Assembly (NCBI GenBank): GCA_905221455.1
Contig: CAJNDF010000001.1
Location: forward strand, 264,889 to 328,888
DNA from: a bacterium
GTDB lineage: Bacteria; Bacillota; Bacilli; Lactobacillales; Streptococcaceae
Direction of reading: 5' to 3'
Length of the DNA stretch: 64,000 nucleotides
The notes below the pieces were generated by a model. The model saw nothing but the letters and a program-made list of their open reading frames with translations. It was not told the origin of the DNA and searched no databases. The translations under genes and the position numbers were made by a program. Positions 1-7,696 of the stretch are shown here, in pieces (the stretch's first letter is position 1; every line of letters begins with the position of its first letter).

Positions 1-71
1 TCTTGTAATAGAAAGGAAAGGATTGAAAATTGGCCAGATTCAGCCTTTTCCATCAAATCTCCTAAATACAT
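1..71 (-). CDS. Mga-like transcriptional regulator, N-terminal fragment (cut by window edge)
   Basis: Only the first 23 codons are present; the rest lies left of the window. Reading leftward from an ATG at 71, the peptide begins MYLGDLMEKAESGQFSILS, with a good ribosome-binding site (AAAGGGG) about 7 bases upstream. From memory this resembles the start of the Mga-family helix-turn-helix regulator found next to hslO in pneumococci. The fragment itself is too short to show a domain, so the family call rests on that resemblance and on position. It diverges from hslO, and the roughly 160 bases between them must hold both promoters. Confidence 0.55.
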   Translation of the reverse strand, partial: MYLGDLMEKAESGQFSILSFLLQ

Positions 72-235
72 TTGTTACCCCTTTCATGTTCTACCTTAAG
101 CATAGCATAAATCTTACAAATGCTTAAATAATCTGTTTCTCTTTTTATTTCCCTGCTGATTTCCTGGTCCATTACCCTGAAAATCAGCAAACACACGGCT
201 CCCCCTTTGGGCATTTTTATGCTAAAATAGTAGCT

Positions 236-1108
236 ATGGATAAAATTATTAAAACTATATCAGAAAGCGGAGCCTTTCGTGCTTTTGTCCTTGATAGCAC
301 AGAAACCGTCCGCACTGCTCAAGAAAAACACCAAACCCAAGCTAGCTCAACTGTAGCGCTTGGTCGAACTCTTATCGCTAGCCAGATTCTCGCAGCTAAT
401 GAAAAAGGAAATACCAAACTAACAGTTAAAGTGCTGGGATCTAGCTCTCTAGGTGCTATCATCACCGTCGCTGATACCAGGGGGAATGTCAAAGGCTACG
501 TTCAAAATCCCGGTGTTGACATCAAAAAGACTGCAACTGGTGAAGTCCTAGTCGGACCTTTTGTTGGAAATGGTCAATTCCTTGTTATCACAGACTACGG
601 CACTGGAAATCCTTACAACTCTATGACTCCCCTCATCTCTGGAGAAATCGGTGAAGACCTTGCCTTTTACCTGACTGAAAGCCAACAAACGCCTTCAGCA
701 GTCGGTCTCAATGTCCTTTTGGACGAGGAAGACAAGGTCAAGGTTGCAGGTGGTTTCCTAGTCCAAGTCTTGCCAGGAGCCAAGGAAGAGGAGATTGCTC
801 GCTTTGAAAAACGCATCCAAGCAATGCCAGCTATCTCAACCCTTCTGGAAAGCGACGACCATATCGAAGCCCTTCTCAAAGCTATCTACGGTGACGAGGC
901 CTACAAGCGTCTCTCTGAAGAAGAAATCCGTTTCCAATGTGACTGTAGCCATGAACGCTTTATGAACGCTCTTGCCAGTCTTCCAAGCTCAGACTTACAG
1001 GAAATGAAAGAGGAAGACCACGGGGCAGAAATCACTTGTCAATTCTGCCAAACTACTTACAACTTTGATGAAAACGACCTGGAGGAACTCATTCGTGACA
1101 AATCTTAA
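236..1108 (+). CDS. hslO: Redox-regulated chaperone Hsp33
   Basis: Hsp33 is a cytoplasmic holdase chaperone switched on by oxidation, which releases its zinc and forms disulfides. The 290-residue protein has the usual family length. The zinc-binding cysteines are visible near the C-terminus: C235 and C237 in a CDC motif, then C268 and C271 in a CQFC motif. The ATG follows a TAAAAT-like -10 element closely. The last codons overlap the GTG start of the downstream dihydrouridine synthase gene by 14 bases, so the two are translationally coupled. The divergent neighbour is a probable Mga-like regulator. Identification is secure. Confidence 0.95.
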   Translation: MDKIIKTISESGAFRAFVLDSTETVRTAQEKHQTQASSTVALGRTLIASQILAANEKGNTKLTVKVLGSSSLGAIITVADTRGNVKGYVQNPGVDIKKTATGEVLVGPFVGNGQFLVITDYGTGNPYNSMTPLISGEIGEDLAFYLTESQQTPSAVGLNVLLDEEDKVKVAGGFLVQVLPGAKEEEIARFEKRIQAMPAISTLLESDDHIEALLKAIYGDEAYKRLSEEEIRFQCDCSHERFMNALASLPSSDLQEMKEEDHGAEITCQFCQTTYNFDENDLEELIRDKS

Positions 1109-2075
1109 TACACCTTTTATGATTGGCAATGTTGAGATTCCCAATCGTACCGTTCTAGCGCCCATGGCTGGTGTGACCAACTCAGCCTTTCGTACCATCG
1201 CAAAAGAACTCGGAGCTGGACTCGTTGTCATGGAAATGGTCTCTGACAAGGGAATCCAATACAACAACGAAAAAACCCTGCACATGCTTCATATCGATGA
1301 AGGCGAAAACCCTGTTTCTATCCAACTCTTTGGTAGTGATGAAGACAGCCTCGCACGCGCAGCAGAATTCATCCAAGAAAACACTAAGACCGATATCGTC
1401 GATATCAACATGGGCTGCCCGGTCAACAAAATCGTGAAGAATGAAGCTGGCGCTATGTGGCTCAAAGACCCAGACAAGATCTACTCTATCATCAACAAGG
1501 TTCAATCTGTCCTTGATATCCCCCTTACTGTCAAAATGCGTACAGGCTGGGCTGACCCATCTCTTGCAGTAGAAAATGCCCTCGCTGCTGAAGCTGCAGG
1601 TGTTTCTGCCCTCGCCATGCATGGCCGTACCCGTGAGCAAATGTATACAGGTCACGCAGACCTTGAGACCCTTCACAAGGTCGCTCAAGCTTTGACAAAA
1701 ATTCCATTCATCGCCAACGGCGACATCCGTACAGTTCAAGAAGCCAAACAGCGTATCGAAGAAGTCGGCGCTGACGCAGTCATGATTGGCCGCGCTGCCA
1801 TGGGGAATCCTTACCTCTTCAACCAAATCAACCACTACTTTGAAACAGGAGAAATCCTCCCTGATTTGACCTTTGAGGACAAGATGAAAATCGCCTACGA
1901 ACATTTGAAACGCTTGATTAACCTCAAAGGAGAAAATGTAGCAGTTCGTGAATTCCGTGGACTCGCTCCTCACTACCTCCGTGGAACATCTGGCGCTGCC
2001 AAACTTCGCGGAGCTATTTCACAAGCTAGCACTCTGGCAGAGATTGAAGCCCTCTTGCAGTTAGATAAGGCTTAA
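1095..2075 (+). CDS. dus: tRNA-dihydrouridine synthase (DusB-like)
   Basis: This flavoenzyme reduces specific uridines in tRNA D-loops to dihydrouridine using FMN and NADPH. The TIM-barrel start [14 protein letters not shown], the catalytic cysteine in NMGCPVNKI, and the FMN phosphate-binding stretch near [15 protein letters not shown] are all present. I place the start at GTG 1095 ([12 protein letters not shown]) rather than the ATG at 1065, because GGAGG at 1081-1085 sits 9 bases before the GTG and family members begin near this point. That gives 326 residues. It overlaps hslO by 14 bases, and the next gene starts one base after its stop codon, so the three genes probably share a transcript. 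Confidence 0.93.
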   Translation: MTNLNTPFMIGNVEIPNRTVLAPMAGVTNSAFRTIAKELGAGLVVMEMVSDKGIQYNNEKTLHMLHIDEGENPVSIQLFGSDEDSLARAAEFIQENTKTDIVDINMGCPVNKIVKNEAGAMWLKDPDKIYSIINKVQSVLDIPLTVKMRTGWADPSLAVENALAAEAAGVSALAMHGRTREQMYTGHADLETLHKVAQALTKIPFIANGDIRTVQEAKQRIEEVGADAVMIGRAAMGNPYLFNQINHYFETGEILPDLTFEDKMKIAYEHLKRLINLKGENVAVREFRGLAPHYLRGTSGAAKLRGAISQASTLAEIEALLQLDKA

Positions 2076-2076
2076 A

Positions 2077-2628
2077 ATGGTTCATACTGCTCTACTGATT
2101 ATCGATATGCAAAAAGCATTTGATAACCCTATCTGGGGAGAACGAAATAATCCTCAAGCTGAACACCAAGCACTGAGGGTACTGGCATACTTTCGTAAAC
2201 ACGCTCTTCCAGTCTTACATGTTCAACACATATCTGACAATCCCCAGTCGCAATTTCATAACAAACAAAATCAGGAGTTTAAAAGTGGATTTGAACCAGT
2301 TGCTTCAGAATCTGTCTTTCAAAAAACGGTTAATAGCGCCTTTATTGGAACAAATCTTGAAGCCTATTTACGAAAAAATCAGATTTGTCATTTAGTCCTT
2401 GTTGGTTTGACTCTGCCTCATTGTGTATCTACTACGACACGAATGGCAGCAAATCTTGGTTTTGAAGTCACTTTACTAGCAGATGCTACTGCCAGTTTTA
2501 CCCTGTCTAATAAAAACGGTCAGGCTATCTCTCCTGAGACTATCCATGAGATTAATCTCCTTTCTCTACAAGATGAGTTTGCTCAAATTCTTACTACAGA
2601 AGAATTTTTAACCCAAGTACAAGTATAA
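2077..2628 (+). CDS. Isochorismatase-family cysteine hydrolase
   Basis: A 183-residue cytoplasmic enzyme of the isochorismatase / nicotinamidase-like superfamily. It opens with the hallmark strand ending in the catalytic aspartate (ALLIIDMQKAF, D10) and contains the nucleophile region LVLVGLTLPHCVSTTTRMA with the expected cysteine before a serine/threonine run. The catalytic lysine is not obvious to me. The substrate cannot be told from sequence; relatives cleave nicotinamide, isochorismate, ureidoacrylate or similar amides. The ATG lies one base after the dus stop codon and there is no clear ribosome-binding site, so translation is probably coupled. A terminator follows directly. In pneumococci this position is normally followed by the cbpA locus. 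Confidence 0.85.
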   Translation: MVHTALLIIDMQKAFDNPIWGERNNPQAEHQALRVLAYFRKHALPVLHVQHISDNPQSQFHNKQNQEFKSGFEPVASESVFQKTVNSAFIGTNLEAYLRKNQICHLVLVGLTLPHCVSTTTRMAANLGFEVTLLADATASFTLSNKNGQAISPETIHEINLLSLQDEFAQILTTEEFLTQVQV

Positions 2629-2629
2629 A

Positions 2630-2667
2630 ATAATCCGTCAACTCTTATTGAGCTGACGGATTTTCTT
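2630..2667 (+). terminator. Intrinsic terminator after the hslO-dus-hydrolase operon
   Basis: AATCCGTCA and TGACGGATT pair across a short loop, followed by TTTTCTTT. It starts right after the hydrolase stop codon. Confidence 0.85.
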
Positions 2668-2697
2668 TGATTCTAAAAATTCAAATACTGAGAGCTA

Positions 2698-3378
2698 TTA
2701 TTGACTCAAAGCAACACTGGAAACCTTACCATCCGCTCCTGTTGTAATTTGGATGACTCTCCCTCCACCGATTTTGGCATTATACTTGCCACTATCAAGA
2801 GTATAAGAGTAGCCTTTGATAGAGTAATTTTCTTTCTTTCCATCAGCAGATTCTACTGTAAATTGACCTCCTGATGAAACTGTAATGGTTTCGCCATTGG
2901 CACCCTTCCAGTTGCCCTCTGCAGCTGAGAAATCACCGTCTACCATGGTTAAAACACCCTTGTAGCGTTTATTTTGTTCTGCTTGCCTGTCTTGAAGTTT
3001 GCGGTCAGTTGTTGGATCATAGCCTGACTGATTAGACTGGGCTTGAGGAGCCTGAGCAGGAGTTTGTTGACTAGCCGCCTGTTGATTAGCCACTTCTTGA
3101 CCTTGTCTTTGCTCTGGTGCAGGTGCCGTTTGTGATGGTGTTGCACTTACTGAAGACTGGTCGGTAGATTCCTTGGCCTTTTCAGATGAAGCTGAACTTG
3201 AGGACTTCTGAGTCTTGCTTTCTTTGTTAGAAGAAGCTGCTTTAGAACTTGATGATTGGCTTGTCTTAACAGAACTGCTTGCTTGAGTTGTTTCCTTTTT
3301 ATTTCCACAAGCTCCCAGTAGCAAGGTAGAAGCCAATACAGTTGCTGCCATCAATTTGATGTAGGTTTTCTTTTTCAT
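2698..3378 (-). CDS. Secreted lipoprotein with Ser/Lys/Gln-rich linker and C-terminal DUF6287-like domain
   Basis: A 226-residue predicted lipoprotein of unknown function. The N-terminus MKKKTYIKLMAATVLASTLLLGAC is a typical signal peptide with lipobox LGAC (C24 as lipid anchor). Residues about 25-125 are low-complexity, rich in Ser, Lys, Thr, Gln and Ala, and look like a wall-spanning tether. The last 100 or so residues form a compact domain (YKGVLTMVDGDFSAAEGNW, then GYSYTLDSGKYNAKIGGGR) that resembles the streptococcal DUF6287 lipoprotein domain; that name is from memory. It has a strong promoter 54-82 bases upstream, overlapped by a WalR-like repeat. It occupies the site where pneumococci carry cbpA and the 06 two-component genes. 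A cell-envelope role is inference. Confidence 0.8.
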   Translation of the reverse strand: MKKKTYIKLMAATVLASTLLLGACGNKKETTQASSSVKTSQSSSSKAASSNKESKTQKSSSSASSEKAKESTDQSSVSATPSQTAPAPEQRQGQEVANQQAASQQTPAQAPQAQSNQSGYDPTTDRKLQDRQAEQNKRYKGVLTMVDGDFSAAEGNWKGANGETITVSSGGQFTVESADGKKENYSIKGYSYTLDSGKYNAKIGGGRVIQITTGADGKVSSVALSQ

Positions 3379-3422
3379 TTTTTACTCCTTTGTAATATTT
3401 TAGAAATATAAAGAAATCTTTT

Positions 3423-3439
3423 TGTAATATAATTGTAAC
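3423..3439 (+). promoter_or_regulatory. Candidate WalR (VicR) box over the -10 of the lipoprotein promoter
   Basis: TGTAAT-N5-TGTAAC matches the WalR direct-repeat consensus TGTNAN-N5-TGTNAN at every fixed position. It lies on the strand opposite to transcription and covers the -10 element, a geometry that suggests repression, but the site could also be chance in A+T-rich DNA. Confidence 0.45.
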
Positions 3440-3460
3440 ATTAGGATTTAAATATGTCAA
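3432..3460 (-). promoter_or_regulatory. Promoter of the lipoprotein gene
   Basis: On the minus strand a perfect TTGACA (-35, 3455-3460) is separated by 17 bases from TACAAT (-10, 3432-3437). The gene starts at 3378, leaving a leader of about 45 bases with AAAGGAG before the ATG. Confidence 0.75.
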
Positions 3461-3473
3461 CAATTTATCTAAA

Positions 3474-3532
3474 CTATTTTAAAAATCTTAAATACTTTAG
3501 ATACATTTACTCCTCCTACTATTCTATTCGTA
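3474..3532 (-). other. Candidate SigX (CIN/com-box) promoter with strong RBS and ten-codon ORF
   Basis: A perfect CIN box TACGAATA (minus strand, 3532 to 3525) is followed after 7 bases by AGGAGGAG (3517-3510), three bases, and ATG at 3506. The frame MYLKYLRFLK stops at 3474. The start of this unit looks like a functional late-competence gene, but the ORF is only 10 codons. It may be a micropeptide, a remnant of a lost gene, or a leader for the lipoprotein gene whose ATG is about 95 bases downstream. I do not recognise the peptide. Confidence 0.3.
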
Positions 3533-3593
3533 ATAAAATAGAAAAGCAGGAGATTTTCCTATTAAAAATTTGAATTTGTTTTTGTGAAATCGC

Positions 3594-3622
3594 TTGCGAT
3601 TTTAAGTGGAAAGGAATATAAT
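3594..3622 (+). promoter_or_regulatory. Promoter of the small membrane protein gene
   Basis: TTGCGA (3594-3599), a 17-base spacer and TATAAT (3617-3622) lie 34 bases before the ATG at 3656. A start at 3584 would lie upstream of this promoter and can be excluded if the promoter is right. Confidence 0.6.
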
Positions 3623-3655
3623 AACATTGAAATAGAATATAGGAGGTGCACTCTT

Positions 3656-3886
3656 ATGCTAAATAAATATTACAAGTACCTTCCTTGGTTGATTTTAGGA
3701 GCTATTGGCTCTTATCAATCAGCCACTTACTATGCGCGAACTGCATTTGATGTCTTCTATCTGACTACAATCTTTTTGATTGTTTATATCGCTTTGTTAT
3801 TTTTGCATGAGAACTATCTCAAGTATCGATATAAAGACTTCTTTACTCACATGTTGAGTAATCCTAAGAAAAATAGCCATCACTAA
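3656..3886 (+). CDS. Small two-helix membrane protein, function unknown
   Basis: A 76-residue protein starting MLNKYYKYLPWLILGAIGS. I chose ATG 3656 over an upstream in-frame start at 3584 because GGAGG (3642-3646) lies 9 bases before it and the promoter -10 is at 3617-3622. Two hydrophobic stretches are visible (about residues 7-23 and 36-54), followed by a basic tail ending NPKKNSHH. A similar small protein lies just before clpC in pneumococci. Nothing in the sequence gives a function. It is flanked downstream by a strong hairpin that also ends the convergent clpC region. Confidence 0.7.
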   Translation: MLNKYYKYLPWLILGAIGSYQSATYYARTAFDVFYLTTIFLIVYIALLFLHENYLKYRYKDFFTHMLSNPKKNSHH

Positions 3887-3928
3887 AAACAGTCGCAACA
3901 GAAAAGCCAGTTCATGATGGTACATAAA

Positions 3929-3960
3929 GAGGTCGGGAACTTTATCCCGACCTCGTTTTT
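3929..3960 (+). terminator. Intrinsic terminator between small membrane protein gene and clpC
   Basis: GAGGTCGGGA pairs with TCCCGACCTC and is followed by GTTTTTAT on the plus strand. It sits between convergent genes; the T-run serves the plus-strand gene best, but the hairpin directly follows the clpC stop codon and may also act there. Confidence 0.85.
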
Positions 3961-6391
3961 ATGCAATATCAAACTTTAACTGGCCTGCTTTGACACCAAT
4001 CTTAAGTGTGCTACCTGCCACTAATTCTCCCTTGAGAAGAAGTTCTGCCAACTTATCTTCAACCTCTGTTTGCAGGGTTCTGCGAAGTGGCCGAGCTCCC
4101 ATCTCTGGGTCATATCCTTGATTTGCCAACAATTTCAGAGCTGAAGCTTGTAATTTCAAATCAATGCCTTTTTCAGCCAAACTTGCCACTAAAGGCTTGA
4201 CCATAATCTTCACCACTTCCTGCATATGGTCGCTAGACAGGCTATGGAAGACTACCTTTTCATCAATACGGTTGATAAACTCAGGTCTATAAGCCTTTTT
4301 CAACTCTTCAAACATGCGTTTTTCCATATTTTCCTGGTCAAAACGAATGTCCTTAGCCCCAAAACCAACAGTCTTATCATCACGAAGGGCTGTCGCACCC
4401 AAGTTTGACGTCATGATGATAATGGTATTTGAAAAGTCAACCTTGCGTCCCTTGCTATCTGTCAAGACACCATCATCCAAGACCTGTAAGAGGACATTAA
4501 AGATGTCTGGGTGGGCCTTTTCTACTTCGTCAAAGAGGAGAACGGAATATGGTTTGTTGCGAACCTTCTCGGTCAACTCCCCACCTTCTTCATAACCCAC
4601 ATAGCCCGGAGGAGCTCCGTTGAGACGGCTGGCTGCGAATTTCTCCATATACTCACTCATATCAAAGCGGATAAGGGCTGATTCGTCATCAAAGAGGACT
4701 TCTGCCAGAGCCTTGGCCAATTCGGTCTTACCGACACCTGTAGGCCCTAGGAACATAAAGGAACCAATCGGACGCTTGTGACTGCGAATCCCTGACTGAT
4801 TGCGGCGAATGGCACGACTAATGCTTGAAACAGCTTTATCTTGGCCGATGACACGTTTGTGAAGTTCCGCTTCCAAGTTAAGGTATTTCTTCGCATCCGT
4901 TTGAGTCAGTTTTTGGACTGGAATACCTGACAAACGACTCAAGGTGGTCAAAATATCAGACTCTGTCACCAAGTCTTTGTAGACTGGGACTTCCTCTTCT
5001 TTTACGATTAGCTGGGCTGCTTGTTTCCACTTACCATCCATCAAGGCCTTGTCAGCTGGACTCAAACCTGAATCGTCTGCTTTCACATGCTTAGACTTAT
5101 TTTGCACTGTTGCTGCCGCTTCATCTAAGAGGTCGATAGCAGAGTCTGGCAAGTGACGACTAGTCAAGTAACGATGGGCCATCTTGACAGCTGTTTCAAC
5201 CGCTTCATCTGTGATTTGCACACGGTGATGCTTCTCATAAGTCGCCTTCAAGCCTTGCAAAATGGTCATGCTGTCTGCAACACTTGGCTCTTCAATCGTT
5301 ACTTTAGCGAAACGACGAGAAAGGGCAGCATCTTTTTCGATGTGTTTTTGGTATTCTTCCTGAGTGGTCGCACCAACAGTTCTCAAAGTTCCACGCGCCA
5401 AGGCTGGCTTCAAGATATTGGCCGCATCCAGAGTTGAGTCAATTCCACTCCCAGAACCCATGATAGTGTGGAGTTCATCGATAAAGAGGATGACTTGGCC
5501 ATCTTCTTCAATATCCTTGATGATATTATTCATGCGCTCTTCAAAGTCACCACGGAAGCGTGTCCCCGCAACAACATTCATCAAATCAAGCTCTAACACG
5601 CGCATCTTAGCCATTTCCGCAGGTACATCACCACTAGCAATACGCTGAGCGAGCCCAAGCGCCAAGGCTGTTTTCCCGACACCAGCATCCCCAACCAAGA
5701 CAGGATTATTCTTGGTTTTACGGCTCAATATTTGAATCATACGCGAGATTTCCTTATCCCGACCGATGACTGGCTCCAACTTGCCAGAACGAGCTTGCTC
5801 TGTCAAATCATGCGTATAATCCTCGAGACCACCGCTCGGAGTCTGCGGCATTCCCATCATATTAGCCATAGAATTTTGCTTGTCGGCTACTGTACGATGG
5901 CGTTGGCGTAGAGCCTTGAGGTCTTCACGAGTCCAGCCTGCACGTTCTTCTAGATTTCGACGAAGAGCCGCAATCTTGACCTGATCTTTCTTGTCTTCAT
6001 AAGAAAAACCAGCCCTCTCCAAGATACGAGTTGCCAAGGCATTGCCATCATGCAAAATCGCATAGAGGACATGCTCTGTCCCTAGCACCTTAGCATGGAC
6101 CACTGACGCTACATACTCTGCTTCGTCAAAAAGAACCTGCAAACGATGAGAAAACGGCAACTCCGTAAAGGTTTCATCCTGGCTATAGTCCGTTTCAGTC
6201 AGTTCCAAAGCCACCTCTTCTAAACGGTCCATCTCATATGGATAATCATTTAAAGTCGCCCCTGCCACACTATAACTATGATTGGACATGGCAATCAACA
6301 AGTGCCAAGACTCTAGATAACGAGCTCCAAAATGGCCAGCCACCATGTAGGCACTTTCGATACATTCATTCAATGCTTTTGAATAGTTCAT
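3959..6391 (-). CDS. clpC: ATP-dependent Clp protease ATPase / chaperone ClpC
   Basis: ClpC is a Hsp100 AAA+ unfoldase that feeds substrates to ClpP or refolds them. The 810-residue protein has a Clp N-domain (about 1-145) and two AAA+ modules. The first Walker A is GDAGVGKT (234-241) with Walker B VILFIDELH. The second has GPTGVGKT, the arginine-rich SMFLG context and LLFDEVEKAH. A middle region lies between them. It is the second gene of ctsR-clpC, starting one base after ctsR ends. Heat and stress control through the CtsR operator upstream of ctsR is expected. Family assignment is secure. Confidence 0.96.
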   Translation of the reverse strand: MNYSKALNECIESAYMVAGHFGARYLESWHLLIAMSNHSYSVAGATLNDYPYEMDRLEEVALELTETDYSQDETFTELPFSHRLQVLFDEAEYVASVVHAKVLGTEHVLYAILHDGNALATRILERAGFSYEDKKDQVKIAALRRNLEERAGWTREDLKALRQRHRTVADKQNSMANMMGMPQTPSGGLEDYTHDLTEQARSGKLEPVIGRDKEISRMIQILSRKTKNNPVLVGDAGVGKTALALGLAQRIASGDVPAEMAKMRVLELDLMNVVAGTRFRGDFEERMNNIIKDIEEDGQVILFIDELHTIMGSGSGIDSTLDAANILKPALARGTLRTVGATTQEEYQKHIEKDAALSRRFAKVTIEEPSVADSMTILQGLKATYEKHHRVQITDEAVETAVKMAHRYLTSRHLPDSAIDLLDEAAATVQNKSKHVKADDSGLSPADKALMDGKWKQAAQLIVKEEEVPVYKDLVTESDILTTLSRLSGIPVQKLTQTDAKKYLNLEAELHKRVIGQDKAVSSISRAIRRNQSGIRSHKRPIGSFMFLGPTGVGKTELAKALAEVLFDDESALIRFDMSEYMEKFAASRLNGAPPGYVGYEEGGELTEKVRNKPYSVLLFDEVEKAHPDIFNVLLQVLDDGVLTDSKGRKVDFSNTIIIMTSNLGATALRDDKTVGFGAKDIRFDQENMEKRMFEELKKAYRPEFINRIDEKVVFHSLSSDHMQEVVKIMVKPLVASLAEKGIDLKLQASALKLLANQGYDPEMGARPLRRTLQTEVEDKLAELLLKGELVAGSTLKIGVKAGQLKFDIA

Positions 6392-6392
6392 C

Positions 6393-6851
6393 TTACTTCC
6401 CTTTTCTATCTATCTCTTGTATGACCTGTCTTAGCATGTTTGCACGAAGGACTGGAGCTTCTTCTCCTAGAACGCGATCCAAAGCTACTGCCACCAGCAA
6501 ATTCATCTCTTGCTTAGTCATCAATTCCTGCTCAACCAAAAGCTGCAGAATATCCTCATAAATTTCTTGACTAACTCGCTCACCAATTGAGTAAAGCAAA
6601 TCGCGGAGCATTTCATGATGACTAGAAAACTCAATCCGTCCTATGCGAATGTAGCCTCCACCACCACGCTTACTTTCAACCAAGTAGCCTCTACTTTCCG
6701 TAAAGCGTGTCTTGATCACATAGTTAATCTGACTGGGAACAACCTGAAAGGTATCTGCCAACTGACTCCGTTGCAACTCCACGATACCAGATTGATCTAA
6801 AATTGCCTTGATGTAGGCCTCAATATGATCCGATGTATTTTTAAATCTCAT
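6393..6851 (-). CDS. ctsR: Heat-shock repressor CtsR
   Basis: CtsR is a dimeric winged-helix repressor of class III heat-shock genes (clp genes, often groE in streptococci). The protein is 152 residues, the normal size. The N-terminal helix-turn-helix is around residues 27-48 and the winged tip carries R62 followed by four glycines (63-66), the loop known in the family to sense temperature and touch DNA. AGAGGTGG precedes the ATG. It autoregulates: a CtsR operator lies just upstream, overlapping the start of transcription. Confidence 0.96.
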   Translation of the reverse strand: MRFKNTSDHIEAYIKAILDQSGIVELQRSQLADTFQVVPSQINYVIKTRFTESRGYLVESKRGGGGYIRIGRIEFSSHHEMLRDLLYSIGERVSQEIYEDILQLLVEQELMTKQEMNLLVAVALDRVLGEEAPVLRANMLRQVIQEIDRKGK

Positions 6852-6874
6852 TACAAACCCACCTCTCTCTAAAC

Positions 6875-6897
6875 CTTGACTATCTTTGACTATTATA
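6875..6897 (-). promoter_or_regulatory. CtsR operator and -10 element of ctsR-clpC
   Basis: On the minus strand TATAAT (6897-6892) is followed at once by AGTCAAA-N3-AGTCAAG (6891-6875), a heptad direct repeat that fits the CtsR consensus (R GTCAAA N3 R GTCAAA) with one mismatch. The position would block transcription initiation. The -35 is weak. Confidence 0.88.
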
Positions 6898-6920
6898 CCG
6901 AAATTTTCTCATTTTTAAAA

Positions 6921-6964
6921 GAAAAAGGGCGCTGGTAAAGGATAATCTTCACCAACTCCCTATT
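6921..6964 (-). terminator. Intrinsic terminator of the thiamin-precursor uptake operon
   Basis: On the minus strand GGGAGTTGGTGAAG pairs with CTTTACCAGCGCCC and runs into TTTTTC, right after the ATPase gene stop. Confidence 0.85.
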
Positions 6965-6967
6965 TTT

Positions 6968-7696
6968 CTACTTATCTAAGCCTAATTCTGCCAAGATTTG
7001 ACGTTTGTAGGCAATCTTTTGGACTTCCTTGTCCTCGTTTTCAGACCAATCTAGTTTAATTTCTGAAACAATTTGCCCAGGGCGATTTTTCAAGATATAA
7101 ATGCGGTCGCTAAGATTGAGAGCCTCTTCGATACTATGCGTGATAATCAGGGTCGTCAGCTGCAACTGTTTGTGAATCTCAAGGTACCAAGCGTGGAGTT
7201 CCATCTTTGTCATCTCATCTAAGGCACTAAAGGCTTCATCCAAGAGAAAGAGCTTGTGTCCAAAAAGATAGGTACGAAGCAAAGCCACGCGCTGACGCAT
7301 CCCCCCACTGAGTTCGTGAGGATACTTGTCCCGTACAGCTGTCAACTGGAAGGTCGCAAGGATTTCATCCGCGCGAGCAATAGCCTCTGCCTTATCCACT
7401 TTTTGAATCAAGAGGGGCAGGATGATATTGCCCAGCACAGTCTTGTGCTCCAAGAGGAGATCCTTTTGCAACATATAACTCACGCGCCCCTTAGGATTTT
7501 CTTCACCATCAAGGACAATTCGCCCTGACTGGACTTCTAAAATCCCAGCGATTAGATTAAAGAGGGTGGTCTTTCCAACACCACTTGGGCCCAGAATAGA
7601 AACCACTTCTCCTGAAGTCACTTCTAGGTTGATGTCCTCTAAAATCCTCTCCTCACCATAGGCATAACTGACGTGTTCTAGTCTAATTTCTGTCAT
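6968..7696 (-). CDS. ABC transporter ATP-binding protein, thiamin-precursor uptake (ThiZ-like)
   Basis: A 242-residue importer ATPase. Walker A is GPSGVGKTTL near residue 37, the signature is LSGGMRQRVALLR, and Walker B is KLFLLDEAFSALDE. It belongs to the nitrate/taurine/sulfonate-type ATPases that pair with NMT1/THI5-like binding proteins. Its start codon overlaps the stop of the binding-protein gene by one base. It is the last gene of an operon headed by a TPP riboswitch, so the cargo is most likely a pyrimidine precursor of thiamin; the exact substrate is inference. Confidence 0.9.
   Translation of the reverse strand: MTEIRLEHVSYAYGEERILEDINLEVTSGEVVSILGPSGVGKTTLFNLIAGILEVQSGRIVLDGEENPKGRVSYMLQKDLLLEHKTVLGNIILPLLIQKVDKAEAIARADEILATFQLTAVRDKYPHELSGGMRQRVALLRTYLFGHKLFLLDEAFSALDEMTKMELHAWYLEIHKQLQLTTLIITHSIEEALNLSDRIYILKNRPGQIVSEIKLDWSENEDKEVQKIAYKRQILAELGLDK

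Noticed and set aside
1182..1973. 263-codon open frame antisense to dus
   Set aside because: It is a mirror of a well-conserved gene, has Cys/Phe/His-rich composition typical of antisense frames, and no RBS or promoter.
5153..5648. Two overlapping plus-strand frames inside clpC
   Set aside because: The minus-strand clpC reading is unambiguous (AAA+ motifs); these frames have no RBS or recognisable domain.
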